Counted from the first letter of the stretch, positions 33,103 to 42,341 are shown. The stretch is 64,000 nt of DNA from CAWFYI01 sp963820105 (GCA_963820105.1 CAWFYI010000001.1:620001-684000), one strand, 5' to 3'. A program made the numbers and translations. The notes: generated by a model from the letters alone, not told the origin.

Positions 33103-34397
33103 ATTTCGGCCTGGCCGGACATGAAGGGCTGGAGAGCTGGCGGAATTTTGACCTTGCCGTCCTTGGTCTGGAAGTTTTCGAGGATGGCGATTGGCGTGCG
33201 GCTGAGCGCGAAGGCGGTGGCGTCGTTGGTGTGCACGAGTTCGATGCGGCCGCCGGACCGTTTGACGCGGGTCTTGAGCCGGCGGGCCTGGTAGTCGGTC
33301 ATGTAATCGGCAGTGTGCGTCTCGCGGTATTTGCCCTGCCCCGGCAGCCAGGCGTCAATGTCTATGCCGCGGGCGTTCGGTTTGCCGATGTCGGCGGTAC
33401 ACTTTTGCATCACCCGGTACGGCAGGCCGAGCAGCTGCATAAGTTTTTCCTGGACGGCTATTAACAGTAGGTGCTCTTGCAGGCCTTGGTCGCCAGTGGT
33501 CAGCGATTCCATCTCCAGCTTGTCGAACTGGTGCATGCGGAATATACCTTCCATGTCCTTGCCGTAGTTGCCAGCTTCGCGCCGGAAGCTGGTGGCGTAG
33601 CCAAGGTAGCGTATGGGCAAATCTTTTTCGTCGATGATTTCGCCGGAGTGCATAGGGCCAAGAACGTGCTCGGCACTACCTTGCAGCCAGAGGTCCTCGC
33701 CTTCGATCTTGTAGCGGTCCTCGCGCGGCTCCAGTCGGTCCATGGCATCGTACGGCCCGGTGCGCAGGAGAAAGGGCGGCAGAACCGGAGTGAAAGGCTT
33801 GTCGGAAGTCTGGAGTTTGTTTTCTTTGATAACTTCGGCCAGGAAGGCGCTGTCGGTCAGCTTGGCCATGACGAATTGGACGATAGCGAACTGCAATTTC
33901 ACCATGTCGCCCTTCAAGTAAGCGAAGCGCGCGCCGGCGACTTTGGCGGCCCGCTCCTTGTCCAGCCAGCCTCTGGCTTCGGCCAGTTCGGCGTGATTCT
34001 TGGGCTTGAAATCGAACTTTGGAGGGTCGCCGACGGTCTTAACGGCTTTGTTATCGGCTTCGCTGGCGCCGGCCGGCACGTCGTCCAACGGCATGTTCGG
34101 CACCTGCTTGAGCAGTTCGGTGAATTCTTTCTCGATGGAGGCGAGTTTGTGCTCGGCATCGGCCAACTTATCCTTCAGCACGCGGCCGGCCTTGACCTGT
34201 TCGTCGGACGGCTTTTGACCCTTGTTCTTGGCGGTCAGCTCGTTGCGCTGGCGGCGCAGATCCTCGGCCTGCTTCAGCAGTTCGCGGCGCTCCTTGTCGA
34301 AGCCCAGCAACTGTTTGATGTCGACTTCGTAGCCTTTTTGCTTCGATTTCTCCGCCACCAGATCGGGGTTGTCCCGTATGAACTGAATGTCCAGCAT
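33099..34397 (-). CDS. serS: Seryl-tRNA synthetase
   Basis: A 432-residue class II synthetase of normal length. The N-terminal tRNA-binding coiled coil spans about residues 25-100 (ERRELLKQAEDLRRQRNELT). Motif 2 is in TSFRREAGNYGKDMEGIFR, close to FxxExG/RQHQF usage; motif 3 is ALSRTPIAILENFQ. It charges tRNA-Ser and tRNA-Sec types in other species. The -10 box TATACT (34404-34409) ends six bases before ATG, so the mRNA is likely leaderless. Confidence 0.96.
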   Translation of the reverse strand: MLDIQFIRDNPDLVAEKSKQKGYEVDIKQLLGFDKERRELLKQAEDLRRQRNELTAKNKGQKPSDEQVKAGRVLKDKLADAEHKLASIEKEFTELLKQVPNMPLDDVPAGASEADNKAVKTVGDPPKFDFKPKNHAELAEARGWLDKERAAKVAGARFAYLKGDMVKLQFAIVQFVMAKLTDSAFLAEVIKENKLQTSDKPFTPVLPPFLLRTGPYDAMDRLEPREDRYKIEGEDLWLQGSAEHVLGPMHSGEIIDEKDLPIRYLGYATSFRREAGNYGKDMEGIFRMHQFDKLEMESLTTGDQGLQEHLLLIAVQEKLMQLLGLPYRVMQKCTADIGKPNARGIDIDAWLPGQGKYRETHTADYMTDYQARRLKTRVKRSGGRIELVHTNDATAFALSRTPIAILENFQTKDGKVKIPPALQPFMSGQAEI

Positions 34398-34438
34398 GCC
34401 TCAAGTATAACCCAAGGCGAGGACGCGCATAAACTCTG

Positions 34439-35233
34439 TCAGGCAACTTTAGGAATATTCTGGATAATCTGCTGGCCGAGTTCGACCACCGAACGTATGA
34501 GAGCCTGCATGTCCCGGTAGTCGCGTTGATCTTTGTTGGTGATGAAGTACACATTGTTGCCCAGGACTTCTATGTCCTCCGTCTGGCCGTAGTCGACCAG
34601 AGCCTGCATGACGTCCGGGGTTATTATCGTCAAGACGTCTACCTCCTGGCCTTTTTCAATCTGGAGACCAAAATAATCGTCGAAGTCGCCTTCCAGCTTC
34701 AGGTTTTCACCGTCCAGCAGGTCGCGCCGGACGTCGGCACGGGACTTCTTACTCATCAGTAGCATGTGTGGCAGCGGTCGCGGCAGCGACGTACAGGCTA
34801 TGGTGAAGTTGTGTGTCTGCTGGGATTTTCCGGAACCTGTTACGCAACAGTAGGTCAATAAATCACAGATCATGTCCCCTATTTGCGCCTGGATGACAGG
34901 GCTTAATTCCCGGCTATGCCCGAACTGCAGACTCGGCGGCACTACGACTTCCGGAGGGGTTTCAACATCGATCGTCCAGCCATTGGCCGCCGCAAACTGT
35001 TTCCACACGCCGTTCTTAAGTTTTTTGATCCTGATCGAGAGGATTATGAAATATAAGAATACGGCCCCCATGGCCAGTATGGATGCCAAGAACAGCGAGG
35101 CCGCCAGGCTTACCAATATGAAACCTCCGACTATGCCGGGTCCCCATAATTTGACGGTGTCCTTGAGCGCGATCTGCCAGACGCCGTCCATCACCAGAAG
35201 CGGCTGGTAATCTATGGCGTCGGGGTTGCTCAC
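34439..35233 (-). CDS. DUF3137-like membrane protein
   Basis: A 264-residue protein with two adjacent membrane helices (about residues 35-70: GIVGGFILVSLAASLFLASI then VFLYFIILSIRI) and a C-terminal soluble domain. The sequence DDYFGLQIEKGQEVDVLTII followed by TPDVMQALVDYG resembles DUF3137/galanin-type proteins of bacteria. Function unknown. Its start overlaps the nuclease stop by four bases (ATGA), so the two are translationally coupled. Confidence 0.6.
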   Translation of the reverse strand: MSNPDAIDYQPLLVMDGVWQIALKDTVKLWGPGIVGGFILVSLAASLFLASILAMGAVFLYFIILSIRIKKLKNGVWKQFAAANGWTIDVETPPEVVVPPSLQFGHSRELSPVIQAQIGDMICDLLTYCCVTGSGKSQQTHNFTIACTSLPRPLPHMLLMSKKSRADVRRDLLDGENLKLEGDFDDYFGLQIEKGQEVDVLTIITPDVMQALVDYGQTEDIEVLGNNVYFITNKDQRDYRDMQALIRSVVELGQQIIQNIPKVA

Positions 35234-36012
35234 TTTTTCTTCTTCTGCAGATCCTTAAGAGTGAGTTCGGTGCGGCTACGCGCGTATTCGCAGAATTCGC
35301 AGGGGCCGCCCATGGCGGCCGTGCCGACCGGTGGCATGCCGTCGTCTTCCAGGCATTTTTTCATCTTGGCGAGGGTCGGTTCGATCCAGGAATCGCTGCC
35401 CTTGTATGGGATTAGTTTTGTCTTGAATTCGACGCGGTCGTTGAAACCGCCCACGTCAAAACGGGCGTTGGTATAAACGAAGTAGCCGGTGTCGCTTACA
35501 TTGAATCCGTTTTGCCTTAACAGCCACTGGTAGACTTCCAGCTGGCGCTTGTAGCTGATCTGCCAATCGCTGTCGATGGTGACGTCGCTCTGTTTGGCGG
35601 TGGCCTTGTAGTCGACGACTATTAGATTGCCGGCGGCGTCAGTCCAGACGTCGTCGATGGCGCCGAAGACGTGCAGGTTGGTCGGTTCGTGCAGGGTCGC
35701 CACGCCGGTGAAGTTGTAGCGCCATTTGTCCAGGTCGGCGTGCTGATAAGGAACGGCTTCAACGCTGTTTTCGACCATTATCGGGTGCGGCGTACCGGCT
35801 TTGCGGTGGACGTCAAATTCCTTCTTGAACAGTTCGTCGATGGCCTTGTTGATGTTGAACGGCGGGCTGGATGGCCGCTTGATCTTCAGGCGCGCGTCCA
35901 GCCAGAAACAGCGCGGGCACTGCTTGAACAGCTCGATCTTCGACCGGCTGACTTTGAACGGTTCTGCCTGACCCGGCCGGTACGGCTGGTACCTCCTGCT
36001 TGAATATGCCAT
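35230..36012 (-). CDS. PD-(D/E)XK nuclease family protein (RecB/Cas4-like)
   Basis: A 260-residue protein. It opens SRSKIELFKQCPRCFWLDAR, the RecB-type start with Cys31 and Cys34 region. The nuclease core has GAIDDVWTDAAGNLIVVDYKA, whose Asp and Asp-x-Lys form the catalytic motif. A second Cys pair (GGPCEFCEYARSR) near the C-terminus could complete an iron-sulfur cluster, as in AddB/Cas4. No CRISPR array is nearby, so a DNA repair role is more likely. A TACAAT box (36020-36025) lies seven bases before ATG. Confidence 0.78.
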   Translation of the reverse strand: MAYSSRRYQPYRPGQAEPFKVSRSKIELFKQCPRCFWLDARLKIKRPSSPPFNINKAIDELFKKEFDVHRKAGTPHPIMVENSVEAVPYQHADLDKWRYNFTGVATLHEPTNLHVFGAIDDVWTDAAGNLIVVDYKATAKQSDVTIDSDWQISYKRQLEVYQWLLRQNGFNVSDTGYFVYTNARFDVGGFNDRVEFKTKLIPYKGSDSWIEPTLAKMKKCLEDDGMPPVGTAAMGGPCEFCEYARSRTELTLKDLQKKKK

Positions 36013-36029
36013 TTCACCTATTGTAGCAG

Positions 36030-38186
36030 TTATCTTAGTTCCTTATGACTGCTCGGCGGCCCGGTGGGCGAGTGCGCAAGATAGACCGGCTGGTGGTTGG
36101 CCGCGCCGGGCACGGAGGTCTGGTAGACACGGTGCATGCCGTGGTGACGGACGATTATCACGCCGGCGGCGCCCGCGCCCGCGAGCGCTACGACCAACAC
36201 GATGATCAAAGCGTCCACGGGCACCTGCCTAACGTCCTTTCCGGCAGCGATGGCGGCTTTGGAGCTGGCGATATAGTTGGCAACCAGGCGCTGGGCCGGA
36301 TAGGCGATTTCTACTTTCTGGAAATCTTTCAAAGCGGCCGAATAGTGGCTGTTCGAGTAGAGTTCAAGCCCCTTCTCCCATTCCTGCTGCGTCGTGCTGG
36401 CGCCGTCGATCTTTACGCCGTTGTCGGCGGCCAGTTTGGTAAAGTCCGCGATGTCGCGGATGTAGCTGGAAGCGGCGTCGCCCTGTTCGGCGTCGGCGTA
36501 ACGATAGGTCATCAGGCCGATGGCTTTGCCGTCTTGGTCTATGGCCGGGCCGCCGCTGCTGCCGTGCGAGGCCGCCGCATCAGATTGATAGAGTTTGCCC
36601 TTGCCGCCGGCGGCTTCGCGGATGGAACTCACCACACCGTCGGTAACAGTCACGTCCGTTTGCTGATTGTCGGTAAGCGGGTTGTCGGCATTGCCGGGAA
36701 AACCCATGATTATGATCCTCTCGTTCTGCACTACCTGGCCGGTTTCAATGGGAATAGCGGGCGCGTTTTGGGCGTCGATCTTTATCAAGGCCACGTCGCT
36801 GGAAGAAAAACCGGCCTTAGGGTCGGAGATGGCCGTGAGGGTATCTTTGGAATCATAGTTATAGGCTACTGTTTTGGCCTGCCTGATGGTGCTGCCAAGC
36901 GTCTTCTTGAACTGCGCCAGCTGAGCGCCGGTCTTAAGGCCTATCAATTGTGCGGTGTCAGGCCCTTTGCTACCCAGGGCAACCAGAGTCAAATCGCTCT
37001 CGCTCGAAAAGTGCAGACGGCTGTCGGGCAGATCGTAGATCTTCGCTATCATGGCCGCCAGAGCTGCCGGGTTAGCCTTCGTAGCGCTTATCTGAGACTC
37101 CGTGAGACCCAGGCCGCGAAGATAGGCGTGGAGCACGGTGTCGTCCGAGGCAATCAAATCGGCCAGCGCGTCCTTGGCGGTGTAGACGACGACATGGCCG
37201 TTGGTGGCGATGTAGCCGGAAGACGTCGCCAGAAAGCCGCTGCCGCTGAACGAAAGGCAGTCGCTGCTGCTTAGGGGCTGGCCGTCCACGGTCAGTACGC
37301 CGCAGACCGTATGGAAAACCTGCACGACGGCCGGCGACAGCGCGTCGGACAAATATTTGGAGTCGAGCTTGCCTGTGGCGCCGGCCGTCGCGGGCGCTAA
37401 TATGGAGTCGCCGAGGACGGCCTGGCCGGCCGATATGCTAAAGCTGTCCAGCACGGCCGCGAATTCGCCGGGTACTGCTTCCGAGCCGGCCAGGCCGTCC
37501 AGCTTCACGGCGAACGCCCTGCCTTGGGACTCTCCGGTCCAAACTACGGCGTAGCTCTTGCCGCCACCATGCTTATCGGTGAATTCATAAACGGTCTTCT
37601 GCACCGGTACGTCGTTCAGTTTGGTTTTATTGCCGGAAAGCTTGCGAGCGGCGACCTCGCTGCCGCCGCTTACCGGAAAGAGAGTAGCGGCTACTTCCTG
37701 CGAACTCAGTCCGGCGTTCGCGGGCAGTTTTTCAGCCGCGGACAGAGCGGCGGCATCAGGTTTGAACTCTACGCTTAACTCGGCGGCGGCCAGCCGGCCG
37801 CTTAAGCGGCCGGGCTTACCCTTCACAGTAGCCGCCGTCAGCGGCCGGCCAGCCTTCAGCTGATCCTGGCTGGTCACCGCGTTCGTACTGCCGCTGGCGC
37901 CAAGTTCAGTACCGCTGACCACGAAAGTATCGCTGTCGGCCGTGAATGAAAAGCCGTAGGCCGAACGCACGACCGTCGTGCTGCCGGCGGCCGGCTTGGA
38001 AACAGGGGCCGTAGCAGGCGCCTGGCCTTCTTGGCCTATAACCATGCCTAGCTCGAACACGCACGCGAAAACTACTGCCAGCGCCAGCAACAACGATGCG
38101 ACATGGTGGACCCGGTACGGTTTACGATGATGCGGATAAAGCACCAGGACATCGCGGCGTTTGCGTCTCACTTTGGCCTTGGCCAC
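36030..38186 (-). CDS. Membrane-anchored trypsin-like serine protease
   Basis: About 718 residues from GTG 38186, chosen because AAGGGG lies eight bases upstream; ATG 38219 is the alternative. Layout: basic cytosolic tail, membrane helix (LLLALAVVFACVFELGMVIG), an approximately 200-residue extracellular region, then a trypsin-like domain with His in GYIATNGHVV, Asp in SSDVALIKID and Ser in ASHGSSGGPAI. A TPR-like segment (LYSNSHYSAALKDFQK) and a second membrane helix (ALIIVLVVALAGAGAAGVII) end it. No PDZ domain is seen, unlike HtrA. It likely processes or degrades surface proteins. Confidence 0.78.
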   Translation of the reverse strand: MAKAKVRRKRRDVLVLYPHHRKPYRVHHVASLLLALAVVFACVFELGMVIGQEGQAPATAPVSKPAAGSTTVVRSAYGFSFTADSDTFVVSGTELGASGSTNAVTSQDQLKAGRPLTAATVKGKPGRLSGRLAAAELSVEFKPDAAALSAAEKLPANAGLSSQEVAATLFPVSGGSEVAARKLSGNKTKLNDVPVQKTVYEFTDKHGGGKSYAVVWTGESQGRAFAVKLDGLAGSEAVPGEFAAVLDSFSISAGQAVLGDSILAPATAGATGKLDSKYLSDALSPAVVQVFHTVCGVLTVDGQPLSSSDCLSFSGSGFLATSSGYIATNGHVVVYTAKDALADLIASDDTVLHAYLRGLGLTESQISATKANPAALAAMIAKIYDLPDSRLHFSSESDLTLVALGSKGPDTAQLIGLKTGAQLAQFKKTLGSTIRQAKTVAYNYDSKDTLTAISDPKAGFSSSDVALIKIDAQNAPAIPIETGQVVQNERIIIMGFPGNADNPLTDNQQTDVTVTDGVVSSIREAAGGKGKLYQSDAAASHGSSGGPAIDQDGKAIGLMTYRYADAEQGDAASSYIRDIADFTKLAADNGVKIDGASTTQQEWEKGLELYSNSHYSAALKDFQKVEIAYPAQRLVANYIASSKAAIAAGKDVRQVPVDALIIVLVVALAGAGAAGVIIVRHHGMHRVYQTSVPGAANHQPVYLAHSPTGPPSSHKELR

Positions 38187-38250
38187 CTTAGGATCCCCTT
38201 TTTGATATAGCATAAGCATATCGTCTTAGGGGCGGCCGGCGCAAGCAAAG

Positions 38251-38871
38251 TCAGATCTTTTTGAGCAGCCTAGTGATATCGTCCGGTTTCCTGGCCATGG
38301 CAGTCGGACCCTGGGCTTTCAGGTCGTCATGCCGGGCGAACCCCCAGGACACCGCTATGACGCGCACTTCCAGCGACTGCGCGGCCTGGACGTCGCGCAA
38401 CTCGTCGCCTATGTACACAGCTTTTTTCGTTTCTATGTGCTGTTCGCGCAGCAGACGGCGCAGCGCCGGGGCTTTGCCGAACATGCCCACACCGCCGTAC
38501 ACGTGTTCGAAGCTATTTTCCATCTTATGCCGCCGCAGAAATTTATTGATATTAAGCGTGGTGTTTGTGCTCAATATGTAGAGTTTGTGCTGTCTGGAGC
38601 GAAGTTCGCGCACCACCTCGGCCATACCGTTGTAAGGTTCGATGTTGTCCATCGCCGGCCTCATCCTTCGGCGACCCCTGAAGAACAAGCCCGGCAGACG
38701 ATGCCACGGTATGCCCATCCGGCGGGCTATGCCGTACATCGACACCCCGTGCAATGCCGCTCTCTGATCCTTATTGAGCGGTTCGCGAGCCGATTCCCCA
38801 TTCAGGAAGTCGACCGTGTAATCAAAGGTGTTGGCAATCGTGCCGTCAAAATCAAAAATAATCACCGCCAT
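38251..38871 (-). CDS. HAD-superfamily hydrolase (phosphoglycolate phosphatase-like)
   Basis: A 206-residue protein with motif I IIFDFDGTIANTF (Asp7 nucleophile, Asp9), motif II LYILSTNTTLN, the conserved Lys in VYGGVGMFGKAPAL and motif III YIGDELRDVQAA. The helical cap between residues 15 and 80 fits subclass I. It should hydrolyse a phosphoester; the substrate is unknown. A TACACT box (38878-38883) lies six bases before ATG. Palindrome site 4 lies 37 bases upstream. Confidence 0.87.
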   Translation of the reverse strand: MAVIIFDFDGTIANTFDYTVDFLNGESAREPLNKDQRAALHGVSMYGIARRMGIPWHRLPGLFFRGRRRMRPAMDNIEPYNGMAEVVRELRSRQHKLYILSTNTTLNINKFLRRHKMENSFEHVYGGVGMFGKAPALRRLLREQHIETKKAVYIGDELRDVQAAQSLEVRVIAVSWGFARHDDLKAQGPTAMARKPDDITRLLKKI

Positions 38872-38907
38872 TCATATAGTGTACACAATTGCTATAGCCC
38901 TGACGAT

Positions 38908-38946
38908 TAGTACGTTTTACGCGCAAAACGTACGCAAAACGTACTA
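38908..38946. repeat. Palindrome family P, site 4
   Basis: TAGTACGTTTTACG and CGCAAAACGTACTA with an 11-base spacer CGCAAAACGTA region, one mismatch between the arms. The spacer repeats the arm, as at site 2. It lies between the msrA stop (38989) and the HAD gene promoter. Confidence 0.85.
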
Positions 38947-38988
38947 GTGTGAGCGACAGACAGCATTAATTCCCAGCCCGAGCCGACC

Positions 38989-39483
38989 TTAGATCGGCTC
39001 GTAGGGAACATGGCACATGCCCCGGCCAGTACGCTCTGCATATTTCTGATGATAATCCTCCGCCTCGTAGAACTCCCCCGCTTCAGCGACCTGCGTGACT
39101 ATGGGATTTTTGAATCCGGACTGCGATTCACTCATGACCTCTCTGGCTGTCCGCAGCTGTTCCTTGCCGAAACAGAATATAGCGGAACGGTAACTGTCGC
39201 CTATGTCCGGGCCTTGGCGGTTAAGCTGGGTCGGGTCGTGCATCCTGAAAAAGTGGCGGCACAACATCTCGTAACTGACCTTAGCCGGGTTAAATTCAAT
39301 CAATACCGCCTCGGCATGGCCGGTTGTATGCGTGCAGACCTCCTCATAGGTCGGATTTTCCTTATGGCCGCCTGTATAGCCCACGACCGTTTCCACGACA
39401 CCCGGAACCTGATCGAAATAGTACTGCACGCCCCAAAAACACCCTGCCGCGAAAATCGCCTGTTCGGTTCCGGTCTTTTTCAT
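38989..39483 (-). CDS. msrA: Peptide methionine sulfoxide reductase MsrA
   Basis: A 164-residue enzyme beginning MKKTGTEQAIFAAGCFWGVQ; the nucleophilic Cys is in the GCFWG motif. Other signatures are VVGYTGGHKENPTYEEVC, GHAEAVLIEFNP, FFRMHDPTQLNRQG and a Cys near the C-terminus (GRGMCHV) that may resolve the sulfenic acid. The start overlaps the stop of the upstream membrane gene by four bases (ATGA). It repairs oxidised methionine in proteins, useful for a cell living on an oxygen-exposed host. Confidence 0.95.
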   Translation of the reverse strand: MKKTGTEQAIFAAGCFWGVQYYFDQVPGVVETVVGYTGGHKENPTYEEVCTHTTGHAEAVLIEFNPAKVSYEMLCRHFFRMHDPTQLNRQGPDIGDSYRSAIFCFGKEQLRTAREVMSESQSGFKNPIVTQVAEAGEFYEAEDYHQKYAERTGRGMCHVPYEPI

Positions 39484-39785
39484 AAAGATTTGATTATCGT
39501 GGCGATGGCGTAGACCAGCACGACCAGGCCAAGTACGCGGCGGAAATAGTCGGCGCCCAGGATAACTTCCAGCAGCGACCATATGACCAGCGACGCCGAG
39601 GCTATCCAGAACGCTACGTCGCCGGCGCCACCGGTGAAGAACAGCGACAGACAGGTGAACACGGCCCAGCCGATCAGCCAGATGTTCGGCATCTGCCACA
39701 GCACAATCTTGCCGTCGCGGTTCTTCCAGATCCTGTCCCAGAAATTGCGGCGTTTGTCCCGTAAGTATGCGTCGTGCTGTTCCAT
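39480..39785 (-). CDS. Small membrane protein (DUF/SPW-like)
   Basis: About 101 residues from ATG 39785. A charged N-terminus (EQHDAYLRDKRRNFWDRIWK) precedes three hydrophobic helices: IWLIGWAVFTCLSLFF, DVAFWIASASLVIWSLL and VLGLVVLVYAIATII. No family recognised. The start is preferred over an upstream one because a TATACT box at 39808-39813 lies downstream of the alternative start. It is translationally coupled to msrA. Confidence 0.6.
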   Translation of the reverse strand: MEQHDAYLRDKRRNFWDRIWKNRDGKIVLWQMPNIWLIGWAVFTCLSLFFTGGAGDVAFWIASASLVIWSLLEVILGADYFRRVLGLVVLVYAIATIIKSL

Positions 39786-39807
39786 AAAAATGCTTTCTAA
39801 GTTTACC

Positions 39808-39813
39808 AGTATA
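39808..39813 (-). promoter_or_regulatory. -10 box of the membrane protein-msrA operon
   Basis: Minus-strand TATACT, 22 bases before ATG 39785, with AGAAAG between as a weak Shine-Dalgarno. It places the transcription start downstream of an in-frame start at 39845 and so decides the start codon. Confidence 0.5.
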
Positions 39814-39885
39814 CCGCATGCCGCGGCGACACCGAAATATCCCACGGACTGTGTATAATTAAGATAATAAGCAAGGAGTCATGCG

Positions 39886-40413
39886 TTGATAGAAGCATTG
39901 CAGTCACTGGAAAAGAAGCTTGATGAGATATTCGTGAAGGACGCGCCGCCCCTGCCGTCCAACGCCAAAAGGGCCATCGTAGCATATCTGCCCTATATCA
40001 ACCTGGTACTGGGCATACTCACGCTACTGATAGCGATGGGCCTGTACCGCGCCGCCCACGCCGTCAATTATCTGGTCGATTACGGCAACAGCACCTTGAG
40101 CCTCAACGGTTCCCGCGTCACCGTAAGCCACCTTACGTTCACGGTCTGGCTGGCCATCGTCGTGCTGGCAATCGAGGCGTTGATTTTCATAGCCGCCTTC
40201 CCCGCGACCAAGGCGCGCAAGAAGCAGGGCTGGGATCTGCTGTTCTACGCCTTCCTGATCAACGTAGCCTACGGCGTCGTGGCCGTATTCACCGATTACG
40301 GCGGCATCGGACGGCTACTCGGCTCACTGGTCGGCTCGGCCGTCGGCCTCTACCTTCTATTCCAGATCCGCGGCAACTACCACGCCGCGAAGGCAAAAGC
40401 CGCTAAGAAATAA
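39886..40413 (+). CDS. Four-helix membrane protein
   Basis: A 175-residue protein starting with TTG, supported by AAGGAG seven bases upstream and a TATAAT box near 39853. The N-terminal 35 residues are amphipathic and charged. Helices: YLPYINLVLGILTLLIAMGL, TFTVWLAIVVLAIEALIFIA, LLFYAFLINVAYGVVAVF and LLGSLVGSAVGLYLLFQI. The C-terminus is Lys/Ala-rich. No function recognised; similar proteins are common as conserved hypotheticals in Saccharibacteria (recollection, not tested). Confidence 0.6.
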   Translation: MIEALQSLEKKLDEIFVKDAPPLPSNAKRAIVAYLPYINLVLGILTLLIAMGLYRAAHAVNYLVDYGNSTLSLNGSRVTVSHLTFTVWLAIVVLAIEALIFIAAFPATKARKKQGWDLLFYAFLINVAYGVVAVFTDYGGIGRLLGSLVGSAVGLYLLFQIRGNYHAAKAKAAKK

Positions 40414-40415
40414 GT

Positions 40416-40784
40416 TCACTCAAGTTCGCGGATACGGTCATGGTCCAGGCCGTAATAATGCGCAATTTCGTGCCATAGCGTATGCTTGATCTGCTCTTTT
40501 AGCCCTGCCAGCGTATCCGCGTGATAAGACAGCGGAATCTTGAAAAGTGTTATCTTATCGGGGAACAACCTGGTCTGCCCTTGCCGCTGGCTTAAAGGCG
40601 TCCCTTCGTACAGCCCCAGCAGCGTCTGATTGCCGCCAAGCCGCAGCTTCTCGCGCTGTTCAGGCGTGGGTACGTCCTCGTACAGGATGGCCACGTTTTT
40701 GATGTTCTTTACATGCTCGCCCGGCAGCTCGGTCAGCGCCTGGTCTATGAGCCGCTGGAATTCCTCGTCGCTGACTTGCATCAT
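40416..40784 (-). CDS. Zincin-like metallopeptidase family protein (HExxH)
   Basis: About 122 residues from the ATG pair at 40784/40781; a longer frame would run inside the lysS 3' end. The zinc motif HEIAHYYGLDHDR (HExxHxxGxxH) lies near the C-terminus, with DKITLFKIPL upstream, the pattern of the small COG3824-type metallopeptidases. Their substrate is unknown. It begins 8 bases after the lysS stop with TAAGGC upstream, so it is probably translated from the lysS transcript. Confidence 0.78.
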   Translation of the reverse strand: MMQVSDEEFQRLIDQALTELPGEHVKNIKNVAILYEDVPTPEQREKLRLGGNQTLLGLYEGTPLSQRQGQTRLFPDKITLFKIPLSYHADTLAGLKEQIKHTLWHEIAHYYGLDHDRIRELE

Positions 40785-40792
40785 AGCGGGCC

Positions 40793-42325
40793 TTAGGCTT
40801 CGAGCCGCAGCCTTTTTATCAGCCAATCGCGCGGCAGGATGCTCAGGAACCAGCCGGCGCGCGGGCCCGATTCCTTGCCTATCAGAGCGCTGTAGAGCGT
40901 GCCGAACAACTCCTTGGGCGCCAGGCCGGCGCTGTCCTTGAACTCATAGATTGCCTTGTGGAACCAATCGCCGTCCGCGTCCTGCGGCGCGGCGGCCACC
41001 TTGTCCGCCAGTTCGTTCATGAAGCCTTTCTGGGCATCGTCGAACGCGCTGGCATCAACCTTTTCGAGCAAGGAGAACTTGAACTCGTCCGGAGCCCGCT
41101 TATCCAGCCAGGCGTCGATGAAACGCAGTTCGGCTCTAATTGTGTCCGCGTCCTCGTCGACCGGGCCGGCATGTTCGGTACGGCGTATGATATCGAGCGT
41201 TTTGTCTACGTTCCTGAGCGCGGCCTGGTAGCCAGCCACCAGATGCGAGAACGGCACCCGGCTGACGGTGGGCTTGTCTACGCCGTGCAGGCATAGGTCC
41301 AGAAGTTGTTTGTCGGATTCGTTCTTATCCGGCTTGGCCAGCAGTTCGCCGAATTCGTCCACCAGGCGCATCAGCGTCGGACCCTCGTCGAAGAACAGCT
41401 GTTTGTCCGGCGCGTAACGCAGCACGAAGAACCAGACGACCTCTGCCGGCAGTATCTCCAATAACTCCGACGCCGTGCTCGTGTCGCCGGCGCTCTTGCT
41501 CATCTTCTTGGTCTGGCCGGTACGGTTTATGAAATTATACGGCAGGGGCAGGGGCGGTTCGGCGCCGAAGATATCTTTCACCAGGACGGCGCCCGTGTCG
41601 TACGAACCGCCCTTGGTGGCGTGGTCGCGGCCGAACGGTTCGGCGTCCACTCCAAGCAACGACCAGCGAGCCGGCCAGTCTACGCGCCAGTTCAGCTTTA
41701 CCTCGCCGCGCGCGTAGCCGGTCTCGCGCTCGTTATCTTCCCTGTCCCTGAAAACCAGTGTCTTGGCCTGCGTATCGATGCTCACGAAAGGACGGTTCTT
41801 CAGGTAGCCGTCCTCTACGACCTGGATTGGCGACCAGTGGTCATCAAGCTTGTGGCCGGAGATGTTTTCCAGTATGCGCCGTATGTCGGCGGTTTTGGCC
41901 AGCGCCTTCTCGATCGCTTCCACGAAGAAGCCTTGCCTGTACTTCTCGTGGGCGCGCACGATGTCCAGCTCCAGGTGCATCTTGTCGGCCGCCACGAACA
42001 GGTCGCGCACGTAATAATCCGCGTACGACCCATCGGAGCCGTCCGGCGCCGGCACGTCGCAGAGCGGCCTGCCCAGATACTGCTTGAAATCTTCCGGCAC
42101 GCCGGCCGGAACCTTGCGAAAGACATCCAGATCGTCCACCACGTGCATGTGCCTGGCCCGCCTGCCCATCCTCCTGACCTCGTAAGCTATAGCTTCGGCG
42201 GTCAGTATCTCGCGCAAGGTACCCAGATGATATGTACCCGACGGCGACACCCCGGAGGACACCACTATCTCACCATCTGGATGGCGCTTGATAAGCTCAT
42301 CGACTACCTTGTTCAGCCACTGCAT
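40793..42325 (-). CDS. lysK: Lysyl-tRNA synthetase, class I (archaeal type)
   Basis: A 510-residue class I synthetase: the HIGH-like motif is SPSGTYHLGTLRE and the KMSKS motif is TKKMSKSAGD. These identify LysRS-I, the Rossmann-fold form of most archaea and some bacteria, rather than the class II LysS of most bacteria. The helical anticodon-binding cage occupies about residues 330-500. Its -10 box TATACT (42336-42341) sits ten bases before ATG, at the very end of greA. Confidence 0.93.
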   Translation of the reverse strand: MQWLNKVVDELIKRHPDGEIVVSSGVSPSGTYHLGTLREILTAEAIAYEVRRMGRRARHMHVVDDLDVFRKVPAGVPEDFKQYLGRPLCDVPAPDGSDGSYADYYVRDLFVAADKMHLELDIVRAHEKYRQGFFVEAIEKALAKTADIRRILENISGHKLDDHWSPIQVVEDGYLKNRPFVSIDTQAKTLVFRDREDNERETGYARGEVKLNWRVDWPARWSLLGVDAEPFGRDHATKGGSYDTGAVLVKDIFGAEPPLPLPYNFINRTGQTKKMSKSAGDTSTASELLEILPAEVVWFFVLRYAPDKQLFFDEGPTLMRLVDEFGELLAKPDKNESDKQLLDLCLHGVDKPTVSRVPFSHLVAGYQAALRNVDKTLDIIRRTEHAGPVDEDADTIRAELRFIDAWLDKRAPDEFKFSLLEKVDASAFDDAQKGFMNELADKVAAAPQDADGDWFHKAIYEFKDSAGLAPKELFGTLYSALIGKESGPRAGWFLSILPRDWLIKRLRLEA

Positions 42326-42341
42326 TATGGCTTAAAGTATA

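Noticed and set aside
35230..36012. Cas4 of a CRISPR system.
   Set aside because: No other cas gene or repeat array is nearby; the protein fits general RecB-like nucleases equally well.
36045..37274. A 409-codon open frame on the + strand.
   Set aside because: It lies entirely antisense to the trypsin-like protease, has no sensible domains or start signal, and is a by-product of GC-rich codon use.
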